From an uncultured Olsenella sp. (GTDB taxonomy: Bacteria; Actinomycetota; Coriobacteriia; Coriobacteriales; Atopobiaceae), in the NCBI GenBank assembly GCA_900548775.1, contig URLM01000048.1, positions 1 through 13,940 of the forward strand: 13,940 bases of DNA, read 5' to 3'. The number at the start of each line of letters is the position of its first letter. Position 1 is the first letter of the stretch. Positions 1-6,775 of this stretch are shown here, one piece after another. Made by a program: the position numbers and the translations under genes. A model generated the notes under the pieces. It was not told the origin of the DNA. It did no database searches and was given only the letters and a program-made list of their open reading frames with translations.

Positions 1-626
1 AGCATCACGTGGAGATGGTGGACCGTGACGTAGGAGGCCTCCTCGGGGTCGTGGTCCGCGACCGCCTCCACAAGCTCGCGGTGCTCGTCGAGGATCGAGC
101 CCCAGCCCATGCCGCGTGCCTGGACGTGCAGCCAGCGATAGCGCTCGAGGTCGAGGTTGGTCTCCTCGAGCCACGCCCAGGCGCGTTGCCTCCCGGCGAT
201 GCGGTACAGCTCCTCGTGCATGCGGTTGTCCGCGTCAAAGAAGGCGCGCTGGTCATGGGCACCCATGGCGCGCTCCTGCTCGCCGAGGAGCTCCCGCAGG
301 AAAGCGACGTCCCTCTCACCCGCACGCGAGCAGCACTCCACCACAACCACGCGCTCCGTGTTCGACCGAAGGAAGCGCGCGCACTCGGCCGCCTCGAGGT
401 CGACCAGGGCCACGTACGAGCCGCTCTTTGGACGGGTGACGACAAGCCCCTCCTGGCGCAGCCGCACGATGGCCTCACGCACGGGCGTGCGCCCGACGCC
501 CAGGTGCTCGCGAAGCGCGGTGGGGGAGAGACGCTCCCCGGGAGCAAAGCGGAACTCCATGATCCCGTTCCTGAGCGCACCGTAGGCGAGCTCGGCCTGC
601 TGGTCCTGGTCGGTGCTGTCTGGCAT
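1..626 (-). CDS. GntR-family transcriptional regulator, FCD subfamily (3' end cut by window edge)
   Basis: This is a DNA-binding repressor or activator that reads leftward and runs off the left edge with no stop, so at least 208 residues are present. Residues about 12-75 form the GntR winged helix: AYGALRNGIMEFRFAPGERL, then the recognition helix with GVGRTPVREAIVRLRQEGLV, then the wing ending GSYVA. The rest is an FCD effector domain, with the usual metal or ligand set visible as D133xxxH137, H182 and H204. The ATG at 626-624 is chosen because an AAGGAGA site (632-638) lies 6 nt upstream. The gene is divergent from kdgK-eda, so control of that operon by a sugar acid or its keto-deoxy product is the natural inference. 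The FCD subfamily includes UxuR/ExuR/KdgR-like regulators, but the exact ligand cannot be read from the sequence. Only a few C-terminal residues should be missing. Confidence 0.93.
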   Translation of the reverse strand, partial: MPDSTDQDQQAELAYGALRNGIMEFRFAPGERLSPTALREHLGVGRTPVREAIVRLRQEGLVVTRPKSGSYVALVDLEAAECARFLRSNTERVVVVECCSRAGERDVAFLRELLGEQERAMGAHDQRAFFDADNRMHEELYRIAGRQRAWAWLEETNLDLERYRWLHVQARGMGWGSILDEHRELVEAVADHDPEEASYVTVHHLHVM

Positions 627-653
627 CCGCTTCTCCTTGTTGTTGGTTGCGTT

Positions 654-686
654 TACTAGCATAGTACTCACAAACTGGAATGTAAG
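654..686 (-). promoter_or_regulatory. Probable promoter and operator of the GntR gene
   Basis: Reading leftward, CTTACA (681-686) and TATGCT (658-663) are separated by 17 nt and match the -35 and -10 consensus at 4 of 6 positions each. They place the transcript start about 25 nt before the ATG. The -10 lies within a perfect dyad TACTA-gca-TAGTA (654-666), a size typical for a GntR half-site pair, so self-repression is plausible. Promoter and dyad are both read by eye; binding is inferred. Confidence 0.45.
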
Positions 687-840
687 TTATTCTGAGATTG
701 CGTTATACCTGCACTTTAGTCATTCACCGATAATTGCAGCTCATTTGCGAAAACACAAGAATTCACCTTGACTTCCCTTATCACAGGCGAGAACATCTCA
801 GTCATAACTAGCATGTTAGATTGCGCCAAGGAGGAGTGCA
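687..840 (+). promoter_or_regulatory. kdgK-eda upstream region and ribosome binding site
   Basis: This AT-richer stretch must hold the kdgK promoter. I cannot fix it with certainty. TTGACT (768-773) is a good -35, but its best-spaced partner GAACAT (791-796) is a weak -10. The heptamer ATTCACC occurs twice (722-728 and 761-767), 39 bp apart, and could be a regulator site. A strong Shine-Dalgarno AAGGAGGA (828-835) lies 5 nt before the kdgK ATG. An actTAGCAT-like motif (807-814) resembles -10 elements elsewhere in the window. Confidence 0.35.
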
Positions 841-1872
841 ATGAATCCATCAAGCAAAGTCCTCACGTTCGGCGAGATCATGATGCGACTCTCGCCCCCC
901 GACCACCTGCGCTTGGAGCAGGCCACGAGCATGGACGTTCGCTACGGCGGGGCCGAGGCGAACGTCGCGCTCTCGCTGGCATACCAGGGGGACAACGCGG
1001 CATACGTCTCCGTCGTCCCGGCGAACCGCATTGGAGACTGTGCCCTGCGCAGCCTCTCGGCCTATGGGGTGGACGTGAGCCGCGTCGTGCGCGAGGGTGA
1101 CCGCCTCGGCACCTATTACTTCGAGCTGGGCGCATCCGTGAGGCCCAACGGCTGCGTCTACGACCGTAAGTACTCCGCGATGAACCTGGCGTCCCGCACG
1201 GTCTTCGACTGGGACTCGATTCTCGAGGGCGTTGAGGTCTTCTACGTCTCCGGCGTCACGCCGGCCGTCTCGCCCGAGATGGCCGTCGCCTGCGAGGAGG
1301 CCCTTGCAGCCTGCCGCGAGCGCAACATCACCACGGTCTGCGACCTCAACTACCGCGGTCGCCTCTGGTCGCCCGAGCGTGCGCGCGAGGTCATGAAGCG
1401 CCTGCTGCCCCTCGTCGACATCTGCATCTCAAATGACGAGGACGCCGAGGCCTGCCTGGGCATCTCGCATGGCTCCGGCTCGCTTGCCACCGGCATCGAG
1501 GAGCGCGACGCCTACGTGCAGATCGCGGCAGACGTCTGCGAGCGCTACGGCTGCAAGATGGTCGCCTCGATCGTCCGCGACATCCGCTCTGTGGAGGACT
1601 CCGACTGGATGTCGCTCATCTACGCCGACGGTCAGGCGCACTTCTCGTCCGTCCACCACATGCACGTGCTCGAGGGCGTCGCGGCGGGGGATGCGTACGG
1701 CGCTGGACTCATCCACGCCCTGCTCCACGGCTTCGACCTCGACCGCGCCGGCGAGTACGCGATTGCGGCGAGTGTCCTCAAGCTCACCGTCCGTGGTGAC
1801 TCCAACCTGGTGAGTGTTGGCGAGATTGAGTCTGTTGCAAAAAGCGGCGCTGCCCTGCGCGTAAGTCGCTAG
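841..1872 (+). CDS. kdgK: 2-keto-3-deoxygluconate kinase (PfkB/ribokinase family)
   Basis: A cytoplasmic sugar kinase that phosphorylates 2-keto-3-deoxygluconate to KDPG with ATP. The 343 residues are slightly longer than most KDG kinases (about 310-340). Family marks are the N-terminal GEIMMRLSP (11-19), the sugar-binding YGGAEANVA (35-43), the KDG-kinase signature MNLASRTVFDW (114-124), FYVSGVTPAVS (134-144), DLNYRGRLW (169-177), and the C-terminal PfkB signature with catalytic base D284 in VAAGDAYGAG. The usual anion-hole motif is V-G-(A/G)-G-D. Here its first glycine is A281 and the preceding D-R is E-G, which is unusual but keeps the aspartate. The start is fixed by a strong ribosome site. 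The aldolase follows 25 nt downstream with its own Shine-Dalgarno, so the two form one operon, divergent from a GntR regulator. The family and pathway are well supported by the adjacent aldolase. Other PfkB substrates remain possible. Confidence 0.9.
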   Translation: MNPSSKVLTFGEIMMRLSPPDHLRLEQATSMDVRYGGAEANVALSLAYQGDNAAYVSVVPANRIGDCALRSLSAYGVDVSRVVREGDRLGTYYFELGASVRPNGCVYDRKYSAMNLASRTVFDWDSILEGVEVFYVSGVTPAVSPEMAVACEEALAACRERNITTVCDLNYRGRLWSPERAREVMKRLLPLVDICISNDEDAEACLGISHGSGSLATGIEERDAYVQIAADVCERYGCKMVASIVRDIRSVEDSDWMSLIYADGQAHFSSVHHMHVLEGVAAGDAYGAGLIHALLHGFDLDRAGEYAIAASVLKLTVRGDSNLVSVGEIESVAKSGAALRVSR

Positions 1873-1897
1873 GGCCTTTGCCATAAGGGGGATTCTC

Positions 1898-2536
1898 ATG
1901 AGTTACATGGATGGGTTCTACAAGAGCGTTGAGCAGGTCGGCGTTGTGCCCGTTGTCGTTCTCGACCGTGCGGAGGACGCAGTGCCGCTGGGGAAGGCGC
2001 TTGCCGAGGGCGGGCTTCCTGCGGCCGAGGTCACATTCCGCACTGCGGCAGCAGCAGACTCGATTAGCGCCATCGCCAAGGAGTGCCCCGACGTCCTCGT
2101 GGGCGCAGGCACCGTCCTCAACGAGGCCCAGGCCAAGCGCGCAGTTGACGCCGGCGCGCGCTTTGTGGTCTCTCCCGGCTACGACATGGGCGTTGTTCGC
2201 TGGTGCCTCTCACACCAGGTGCCGGTGATTCCTGCCGGCGTCACGCCCACCGAGGTCATCGCTCTCGTGAACGAGGGCATCGAAGTCACCAAGTTCTTCC
2301 CGGCGGCGCAGTATGGCGGTCTCTCCACCATCCGCGCCCTGGCCTCTGTCTTCGTTGGGCATCGCTTCATGCCCACGGGCGGGGTGAACGCCGAGAACCT
2401 CAATGACTACCTCGCTGACCCTGCCATCATTGCTTGCGGGGGCACCTGGATGTGCAAGCCGGCCATGATTCACGCGGGCGAGTTCGATCGCATCTGCGAG
2501 CTCTCGCGTGAGGCGGCCGCCATCGTCCGGGGGTAG
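1898..2536 (+). CDS. eda: KDPG/KHG aldolase (2-dehydro-3-deoxy-phosphogluconate aldolase)
   Basis: A class I aldolase that splits KDPG into pyruvate and glyceraldehyde 3-phosphate, directly downstream of the kinase that makes KDPG. It has 212 residues, the normal family length. Visible marks are E44 and R48 in AAEVTFRTA (general acid/base and substrate binding), GAGTV (69-73), the PAGVTPTE loop (112-119), and the Schiff-base lysine K132 in VTKFFPAAQYGG. The MPTGG turn (158-162) binds phosphate. The common KFFPAE sequence is KFFPAA here, a mild variation. An AAGGGGGA ribosome site lies about 7 nt before the ATG. No terminator follows; the toxin-antitoxin control region begins 25 nt after the stop, so read-through is likely unless the repeats there stop it. 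Confidence 0.95.
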   Translation: MSYMDGFYKSVEQVGVVPVVVLDRAEDAVPLGKALAEGGLPAAEVTFRTAAAADSISAIAKECPDVLVGAGTVLNEAQAKRAVDAGARFVVSPGYDMGVVRWCLSHQVPVIPAGVTPTEVIALVNEGIEVTKFFPAAQYGGLSTIRALASVFVGHRFMPTGGVNAENLNDYLADPAIIACGGTWMCKPAMIHAGEFDRICELSREAAAIVRG

Positions 2537-2560
2537 GGTCGCGCTGGACGATGCCGGTCT

Positions 2561-2633
2561 GAGCCTCCTCTCTGCTTGCCGTTTCACATGATATTTGCAG
2601 TAAAATACATGTGAACCCATCGAGAGGAGGCTC
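2561..2633 (+). promoter_or_regulatory. Toxin-antitoxin control region with two concentric inverted repeats
   Basis: The inner repeat is TTCACATG (2583-2590) with CATGTGAA (2608-2615), a perfect 8-bp dyad around a 17-nt centre that holds a TAAAAT -10 (2601-2606); a weak TTGCCG -35 lies at 2576-2581 with 19-nt spacing. This is the expected operator layout for self-repression by antitoxin. The outer repeat is GAGCCTCCTCTC (2561-2572) with GAGAGGAGGCTC (2622-2633), perfect over 12 bp, almost sharing the same centre. Its right arm contains the antitoxin Shine-Dalgarno GAGGAGG (2624-2630). Confidence 0.7.
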
Positions 2634-2636
2634 GGC

Positions 2637-2924
2637 ATGCCGGCGATGACGTCGCTTAGCGAGTTCAACAGGCACCAAAGCGAGACAATATCCGAGCTTG
2701 AGAAGACGGGGGAGCCCCTGTACCTCACCAGAAACGGGAAGTCTGCCGTGGTGGTCATGGACGCGGACGCTTTCGATCGCATGGTTTCTGCCAAGGAGGA
2801 GCTCCGCACTCGCGAAATGGCAGTGTACGACGGTCTCATGCAGGGATACCAGGACGTTCTTGATGGCAAGGCGGCCCCCGCGCAAGATGCCTTCACCCGC
2901 ATTCGCTCCAAGCGCGGCTGGTAG
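2637..2924 (+). CDS. Antitoxin, Phd/YefM family
   Basis: A 95-residue type II antitoxin. Such proteins bind and neutralise the toxin and repress their own promoter. The N-terminal Phd/YefM fold is clear: SLSEFNRHQSETISELEKTG (6-25), GEPLYLTRNGKSAVVVMD (25-42) and ADAFDRMV (43-50). The variable C-terminal part (about 55-95), which usually wraps the toxin, ends in a basic stretch IRSKRGW. The ATG at 2637 sits 6 nt after a strong GAGGAGG site. An upstream dyad overlapping the promoter fits autoregulation. The toxin gene starts 4 nt after the stop, so the two are translationally linked. Confidence 0.92.
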   Translation: MPAMTSLSEFNRHQSETISELEKTGEPLYLTRNGKSAVVVMDADAFDRMVSAKEELRTREMAVYDGLMQGYQDVLDGKAAPAQDAFTRIRSKRGW

Positions 2925-2928
2925 CGCC

Positions 2929-3225
2929 ATGTCGTGCGAGGTGCTGCTCACCCAACGCGCGGAGAGTTTCCTTCTCGAAAATGTGACTCTCGAACGCGTG
3001 ATGAGAAGGATTGAGGAAACCGTTGAACTTCTCGGCGCGTATCCTTTGATCGGCAAAGCGTACGATCCATCGTATCCTGCCGCACGCCCTCCCTTTCCGT
3101 GCAGGTTTCTTCAAGTTTCCGACACACCGTTCACGCTCTATTATCTCTTTGACGAGGAGGCCGGCGTCGTGACGGTCTTCGACGTCGAGTGGAGCGCGGG
3201 TGACCCGCAGCGCCGCTTTGCGTGA
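2929..3225 (+). CDS. Toxin, RelE/ParE superfamily
   Basis: A 98-residue small basic protein directly behind the antitoxin. The fold pattern fits RelE/ParE: a first strand CEVLLTQRAESFL (3-15), a helical stretch with ERVMRRIEETVELLG, then RFLQVSDTPFTLYYLFDEE (59-77) and the final strand VVTVFDVEWSAG. RelE-type members cut mRNA on the ribosome, whereas ParE-type members poison gyrase; the sequence alone does not decide which. The ATG at 2929 is the first start in frame after the antitoxin stop. It has no separate strong Shine-Dalgarno, consistent with translational coupling that keeps toxin below antitoxin. It ends 35 nt before the pseudouridine synthase start. Confidence 0.82.
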   Translation: MSCEVLLTQRAESFLLENVTLERVMRRIEETVELLGAYPLIGKAYDPSYPAARPPFPCRFLQVSDTPFTLYYLFDEEAGVVTVFDVEWSAGDPQRRFA

Positions 3226-3260
3226 GTAGCGCTTTGGCGCGGCGAGGTTGGAGGTAGTTC

Positions 3261-4151
3261 GTGCGTTGCGAGTTTCTCGGCGAGAAGGACGATGCCACGC
3301 GGCTTGAGTTCCGCGTGCCCGAGGCCTGCACGGCGCTTGATGTGGCCTTGGGCACGGGCATGTCGCGTCGCTCCGCTGCCCGCGCGTTCCAGCGCGGCGA
3401 GCTTTCGCGTGACGGAGAGGTGCTCGCGCCGTCGTCGTGGCTTTTGGCGGGCGATAGGGTGACCGTTGCCCTTGCGCGCTCCGCGGTTACCCCCGCATTG
3501 TCGGACGTCCCTCCTGCCACCATCATTTACCAGGACTCCGTCTGCCTTGCTGCAGAGAAGCTCGCGGGAATCCTCGTCCACGGGGACGGCACGGGCGCAC
3601 CTACGCTCACAGACCGCGTGCGCGTCTCGCTTGTGCGCCAGGGTGTGGCTGTCATCCCCCAGGCGGTGCAGCGCCTGGATGTCGATACCACGGGCATTGT
3701 GCTCTTCTCGCTCTCCGAGGAGTACCAGCCGGCGTTTGACGCGCTCGTGGCCGGCCACGCCATGCGCAAGCGCTACCTCGCCGAGGTGAGCGGGGAATTT
3801 CCGGAGAGCTTGACCACCATCGAGAAGCCCATCGGCCGCGACCGCCACGACGCGCGCCGCATGCGCGTATGCCGGCCGGGGCAGGGGCAGGCAGCCCTCA
3901 CGCGCGTACGCGTGCTCGAGCGGCGTGCGGCAAGCACGCTCCTTCTCGTCGAGCTGGGCACGGGCCGGCGCCACCAGATTCGCGTACACCTCTCATCCGT
4001 GGGCTTTCCCATCATGGGGGACGTGCTCTACGGTGGCGCTCGCGATGCGCGCGGTCTCATGCTGCATGCGCTGGAGGAGGAGTTCGACCATCCGGTGACC
4101 GGCGCGCACGTGCTTCTCCGCACCGAGATGCCGCAAAGGTTCCGAGCGTAG
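3261..4151 (+). CDS. RluA-family RNA pseudouridine synthase
   Basis: Converts specific uridines in rRNA or tRNA to pseudouridine. It has 296 residues, a usual length. The N-terminal region (about 20-72) looks like an S4 RNA-binding domain (RSAARAFQRGELSRDGEV, then GDRVTVAL). The catalytic domain begins with TIIYQDSVCLAAEKLAGILVH (88-107). The catalytic motif is QRLDVDTTGIVLFS with D140; RluA members usually read HRLDxxTSG, so H is Q and S is T here. The C-terminal signature GRRHQIRVHLSSVGFPIMGDVLYGG (236-259 region) is typical. The start is GTG at 3261, supported by GGAGG (3250-3254) 6 nt upstream. It follows the toxin gene by 35 nt without a visible terminator, which looks like chance adjacency. 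The exact RNA target is unknown. Confidence 0.92.
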   Translation: MRCEFLGEKDDATRLEFRVPEACTALDVALGTGMSRRSAARAFQRGELSRDGEVLAPSSWLLAGDRVTVALARSAVTPALSDVPPATIIYQDSVCLAAEKLAGILVHGDGTGAPTLTDRVRVSLVRQGVAVIPQAVQRLDVDTTGIVLFSLSEEYQPAFDALVAGHAMRKRYLAEVSGEFPESLTTIEKPIGRDRHDARRMRVCRPGQGQAALTRVRVLERRAASTLLLVELGTGRRHQIRVHLSSVGFPIMGDVLYGGARDARGLMLHALEEEFDHPVTGAHVLLRTEMPQRFRA

Positions 4152-4246
4152 CTGGGAGTTGCGCGACTGGGGCTGTGCGCCCGCTTGCAACACCATTTCG
4201 ACCCATGCAGCGCAAGCACGGTTGCGCGATACTGTTGATGAAGGGG

Positions 4247-4267
4247 ACGCCGTCGCGGTGACGGCGT
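4247..4267 (+). other. Short hairpin between the pseudouridine synthase and hydrogenase genes
   Basis: ACGCCGTC (4247-4254) pairs with GACGGCGT (4260-4267) over 8 bp with a 5-nt loop. A second left-arm copy, GACGCCGT, follows at 4268-4275 and could compete for the right arm. No T-run follows, so this is not a classic terminator. It lies 54 nt before the hydrogenase ATG, where it could act as a leader or weak attenuator. The role is not established. Confidence 0.3.
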
Positions 4268-4321
4268 GACGCCGTTTGCAGTGCGGCGCGTAGAACAGAA
4301 AAGAAGCGAGAGGATTCGCCG

Positions 4322-5911
4322 ATGGCTGACACCATGCGTGGCGTGTACACCAACCTGACCGAGATCAGGCGCAATGTCTTCTGCGAGGTGGCGAAGATTG
4401 CGTACGAGGGCGGGGAAGACGAGGCGAAGAAGCTCGACGAGCTGCCGTACAAGATCATTCCCGGCGACGTTGCCACCTATCGCGAGAGCGTCTTTCTCGA
4501 GCGCGCCATCGTGGGCGAGCGCATCCGCCTCACGCTGGGTCTCCCACTGCAGGGCGTTGACCGTCCCGAGCAGCTCTCCGACGGCCTCGCCGAGGCGGCA
4601 AAGCCCGAGACCTACTACCAGCCGCCCCTCATCAACATCATCAAGTTCGCCTGCAACGCCTGCGAGGACAACGTCTACCGCGTGACCAACATGTGCCAGG
4701 GCTGCCTTGCGCACCCCTGCCGCGAGATCTGCCCCAAGGGCGCCATCACCTTTGTGGACAAGAAGGCCCACATCGACCAGGAGAAGTGCGTCCACTGTGG
4801 GCAGTGCGCCAAGGTCTGCCCGTACCACGCCATCCTCCACAAGGAGCGTCCCTGCGCCTCCGCCTGCGGCATGAAGGCCATCGGCTCCGACGAGCACGGC
4901 CGCGCGCAGATCGACTACGAGAAGTGCGTCTCGTGCGGACAGTGCCTCATCAACTGCCCGTTTGGCGCCATTGCCGACAAGAGCCAGATCTTCCAGGTCA
5001 TCCAGGCCATCAACGCTGGCGACGAGGTCATCGCCGCCGTTGCGCCGGCGTTCGTCGGCCAGTTTGGCGGCAAGGGCAACGTGGGCAAGCTGCGCGAGGC
5101 CTTCCACCAGCTGGGCTTCTCGGGCGTCGAGGAGGTGGCGCTCGGAGCCGACCTCTGCACCATCCAGGAGGCAGACGACTACCTGAACGAGGTTCCCGAC
5201 AAGCTCCCCTTCATGGGCACCTCCTGCTGCCCGGCGTGGTCGGTCATGGCCAAGAAGGAGTTCCCCGAGTACGCTAACTGCATCTCGATGGCCCTCACGC
5301 CCATGACGCTCACGGCGCGCATGATTCGCACCCAGCACCCCAACGCCAAGATCGTCTTCGTGGGGCCCTGCGCGGCCAAGAAGCTCGAGGCCATGCGCAA
5401 GTCCATCAAGAGCGAGGTGGACTTCGTGCTCACCTTCGAGGAGATGGCGGGCATGATGGAGGCCAAGCAGATCGACTACCTCTCGCTGGCCGATGACAAC
5501 AAGAGCGACTTCGACGTTGCGTCTGCCGACGGCCGTGGCTTTGCCGTGGCGGGCGGCGTGGCCACGGCGGTTGTCAACGCCATCCACCGCCGCTACCCCG
5601 ACCGCGAGGTCAACGTGGCAAACGCCGAGGGCCTCGAGGACTGCCGCAAGATGATGAAGGACGCCGTGCGCGGCAAGTACCCAGGCTACCTGCTCGAGGG
5701 CATGGCGTGCCCCGGTGGCTGCGTGGCCGGCGCCGGCACGCTTCAGGCAATCAACAAGTCTGCCGCGGCGGTGAAGCGCTACGCCAAGCGCTCGCCGCAC
5801 CAGAACGCCACCGAGAACGCGTATCGAGTGCTCATCCCGGCACTTGCCGAGGAGGGCGACGTGGACACCGAGGTCGAGGAAACCTTCGAGGCCCAGCGTC
5901 CGGTGGAGTAG
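4322..5911 (+). CDS. [FeFe] hydrogenase, monomeric, group B-like
   Basis: An iron hydrogenase that makes or oxidises H2 with ferredoxin-type electrons, probably cytoplasmic since no signal peptide is seen. It has 529 residues. The N-terminal part carries 16 cysteines between 111 and 212, enough for up to four [4Fe-4S] clusters, including two classic CxxCxxCxxxCP motifs (156-167 and 202-213). The catalytic H domain shows all three signatures: TSCCPAW (300-306, with the paired cysteines C302/C303), GPCAAKKLE (348-356) and EGMACPGGC (459-467). The H-cluster ligands are therefore C303, C350, C463 and C467, with C302 as the likely proton relay. L2 reads GPC rather than the MPC of the well-studied group A enzymes, which with the TSCCPAW form suggests group B. 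The acidic C-terminal tail is variable. No partner subunits or maturases (HydE/F/G) are in the window. The ATG at 4322 follows an AAGCGAGAGGA stretch. Group assignment is from memory of motifs. Confidence 0.9.
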   Translation: MADTMRGVYTNLTEIRRNVFCEVAKIAYEGGEDEAKKLDELPYKIIPGDVATYRESVFLERAIVGERIRLTLGLPLQGVDRPEQLSDGLAEAAKPETYYQPPLINIIKFACNACEDNVYRVTNMCQGCLAHPCREICPKGAITFVDKKAHIDQEKCVHCGQCAKVCPYHAILHKERPCASACGMKAIGSDEHGRAQIDYEKCVSCGQCLINCPFGAIADKSQIFQVIQAINAGDEVIAAVAPAFVGQFGGKGNVGKLREAFHQLGFSGVEEVALGADLCTIQEADDYLNEVPDKLPFMGTSCCPAWSVMAKKEFPEYANCISMALTPMTLTARMIRTQHPNAKIVFVGPCAAKKLEAMRKSIKSEVDFVLTFEEMAGMMEAKQIDYLSLADDNKSDFDVASADGRGFAVAGGVATAVVNAIHRRYPDREVNVANAEGLEDCRKMMKDAVRGKYPGYLLEGMACPGGCVAGAGTLQAINKSAAAVKRYAKRSPHQNATENAYRVLIPALAEEGDVDTEVEETFEAQRPVE

Positions 5912-5964
5912 CGGAGTCTCGGGCCGCTGTGCTTTCGTCCTTCTCGCCGGCGTCTTGGCGAGCA

Positions 5965-6036
5965 GCGCTACACATTCGTACCCGAATCTGTGACCCGCGC
6001 AGGTCGATACAGATTCGCACAACGAATGTGTAGCGC
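5965..6036. repeat. Large composite palindrome (REP/BIME-like or double operator)
   Basis: Outer arms 5965-5979 and 6022-6036 are perfectly complementary over 15 bp. Inner arms CGAATCTGT (5983-5991) and ACAGATTCG (6009-6017) add 9 bp, and GACC/GGTC (5992-5995 with 6002-6005) adds 4 more. Each half is also a near-perfect dyad by itself, of the form ACAnATTCG-n4/5-CGAATnTGT (left about 5970-5991, right about 6009-6031). The element lies between convergent genes and has no T-run, so it is not a plain terminator. No target-site duplication is seen. Confidence 0.8.
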
Positions 6037-6062
6037 CTTGCAATGGTTGCACCCCACACGAC

Positions 6063-6099
6063 AAAAGACCCCGCTGGAGCGAATGACTCCAGCGGGGTC
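6063..6099 (-). terminator. Rho-independent terminator of the small leftward gene
   Basis: GACCCCGCTGGAG (6067-6079) and CTCCAGCGGGGTC (6087-6099) form a perfect 13-bp stem with a 7-nt loop. Read leftward, the stem is followed at once by TTTTGT, a classic terminator for the gene ending at 6189. On the plus strand no T-run follows, so the hydrogenase transcript is served less well by it. Confidence 0.9.
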
Positions 6100-6188
6100 G
6101 CAGCAAAATCCAAAATCCGGTGAGAAACCCAAGGCCCGTAATCGGGACGTTCGGAAGCCCTGGGCACGAAGGAATGGAGAAGGCCCTT

Positions 6189-6497
6189 CTACTCGGTCTT
6201 CTCGCCCTTGACCGAGGCATAGAAGGTGGCCTGGTCAAACACGTCCTTGATGGTCTTGCCATGGACGAAGGGAAGCATGAGGAACTCGTCGACCGTGTCG
6301 ACCAGCTCGCTGCAGTCCACGAAGTGGTTCTTGGAGTTGCGCCGCGAGGTGTCCTGCGCGCGCCACGCCTCGAAGTTGACGTCCGTGAGGTAGTAGATGG
6401 CCGACCCGACCTTCATGTAAACCGAGTGGTTCTTATGAAGGTAGTCGGCCAGATCGTTGTAGCTGATATCGAGCGCCTCTGCCGCTTTCTTTCCCAT
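6189..6497 (-). CDS. Small protein of unknown function, 102 aa
   Basis: I do not recognise a named family. It looks like a real, soluble cytoplasmic protein. It starts MGKKAAEALDISYNDLADYL, has an aromatic-rich middle (HSVYMKVGSAIYYLTDVNFEAW, about 25-46), a polar DTSRRNSKNHFVDCSEL stretch, and a C-terminal part with DEFLMLPFVHGKTIKDVF and ATFYASVKGEKTE. There are no transmembrane segments and one cysteine (in VDCSE). Support for a gene comes from an AAAGGA ribosome site (6503-6508) before the ATG at 6497-6495, a TATAGT -10 about 45 nt upstream, and a strong terminator about 90 nt after the stop. It is therefore a single-gene transcript. It is convergent with the hydrogenase gene, and nothing in the context reveals its job. 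Confidence 0.82.
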   Translation of the reverse strand: MGKKAAEALDISYNDLADYLHKNHSVYMKVGSAIYYLTDVNFEAWRAQDTSRRNSKNHFVDCSELVDTVDEFLMLPFVHGKTIKDVFDQATFYASVKGEKTE

Positions 6498-6538
6498 GGC
6501 ATGTCCTTTCGCCGAACGACCATGACCTGCTTGAAATG

Positions 6539-6544
6539 ACTATA
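6539..6544 (-). promoter_or_regulatory. Probable -10 element of the 102-aa protein gene
   Basis: TATAGT, read leftward, matches the -10 consensus at 5 of 6 positions and would give a 5' leader of about 35 nt. The -35 region (about 6562-6567) is poor. Confidence 0.45.
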
Positions 6545-6698
6545 TCCCCGTTGGGGGAGAGTTAGTCCCGCGTTTGGGCAATGTTCCCTTCTCGTCGGCA
6601 AGCGATTGTTTCTCCAAATAAGCTGCAGTTCGGAATGGGTGGACGTGTGCCGCCCACCCGATTTGTTGGAGTTGGCGCAACCTGCTTCGTGGCGTGTT

Positions 6699-6707
6699 TG
6701 CTAGCAT
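6699..6707 (+). promoter_or_regulatory. Possible extended -10 for the nitroreductase-like gene
   Basis: TGCTAGCAT (6699-6707) has an extended TGn followed by TAGCAT. No good -35 is seen at 16-18 nt. A small hairpin GGGTGG/CCACCC (6637-6642 with 6654-6659) lies upstream. The leader to the ATG at 6776 would be about 62 nt, with AAGGGG (6763-6768) as ribosome site. Confidence 0.33.
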
Positions 6708-6775
6708 TGTGGGGAATGCGCAGAGGTTCGGGCGCTTCTCGGCACCCGTTTGAGGCTTGATGAAGGGGCGCCGCC

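Noticed and set aside
4205..4261. An 18-codon ORF before the hydrogenase gene
   Set aside because: It has no Shine-Dalgarno and no recognisable content; chance is sufficient.
4028..6262. A 744-codon open frame on the minus strand across the hydrogenase gene
   Set aside because: It is a by-product of high GC: it lies antisense to a gene with all hydrogenase signatures, has low-complexity His/Val/Leu/Gly-rich content and no ribosome site.
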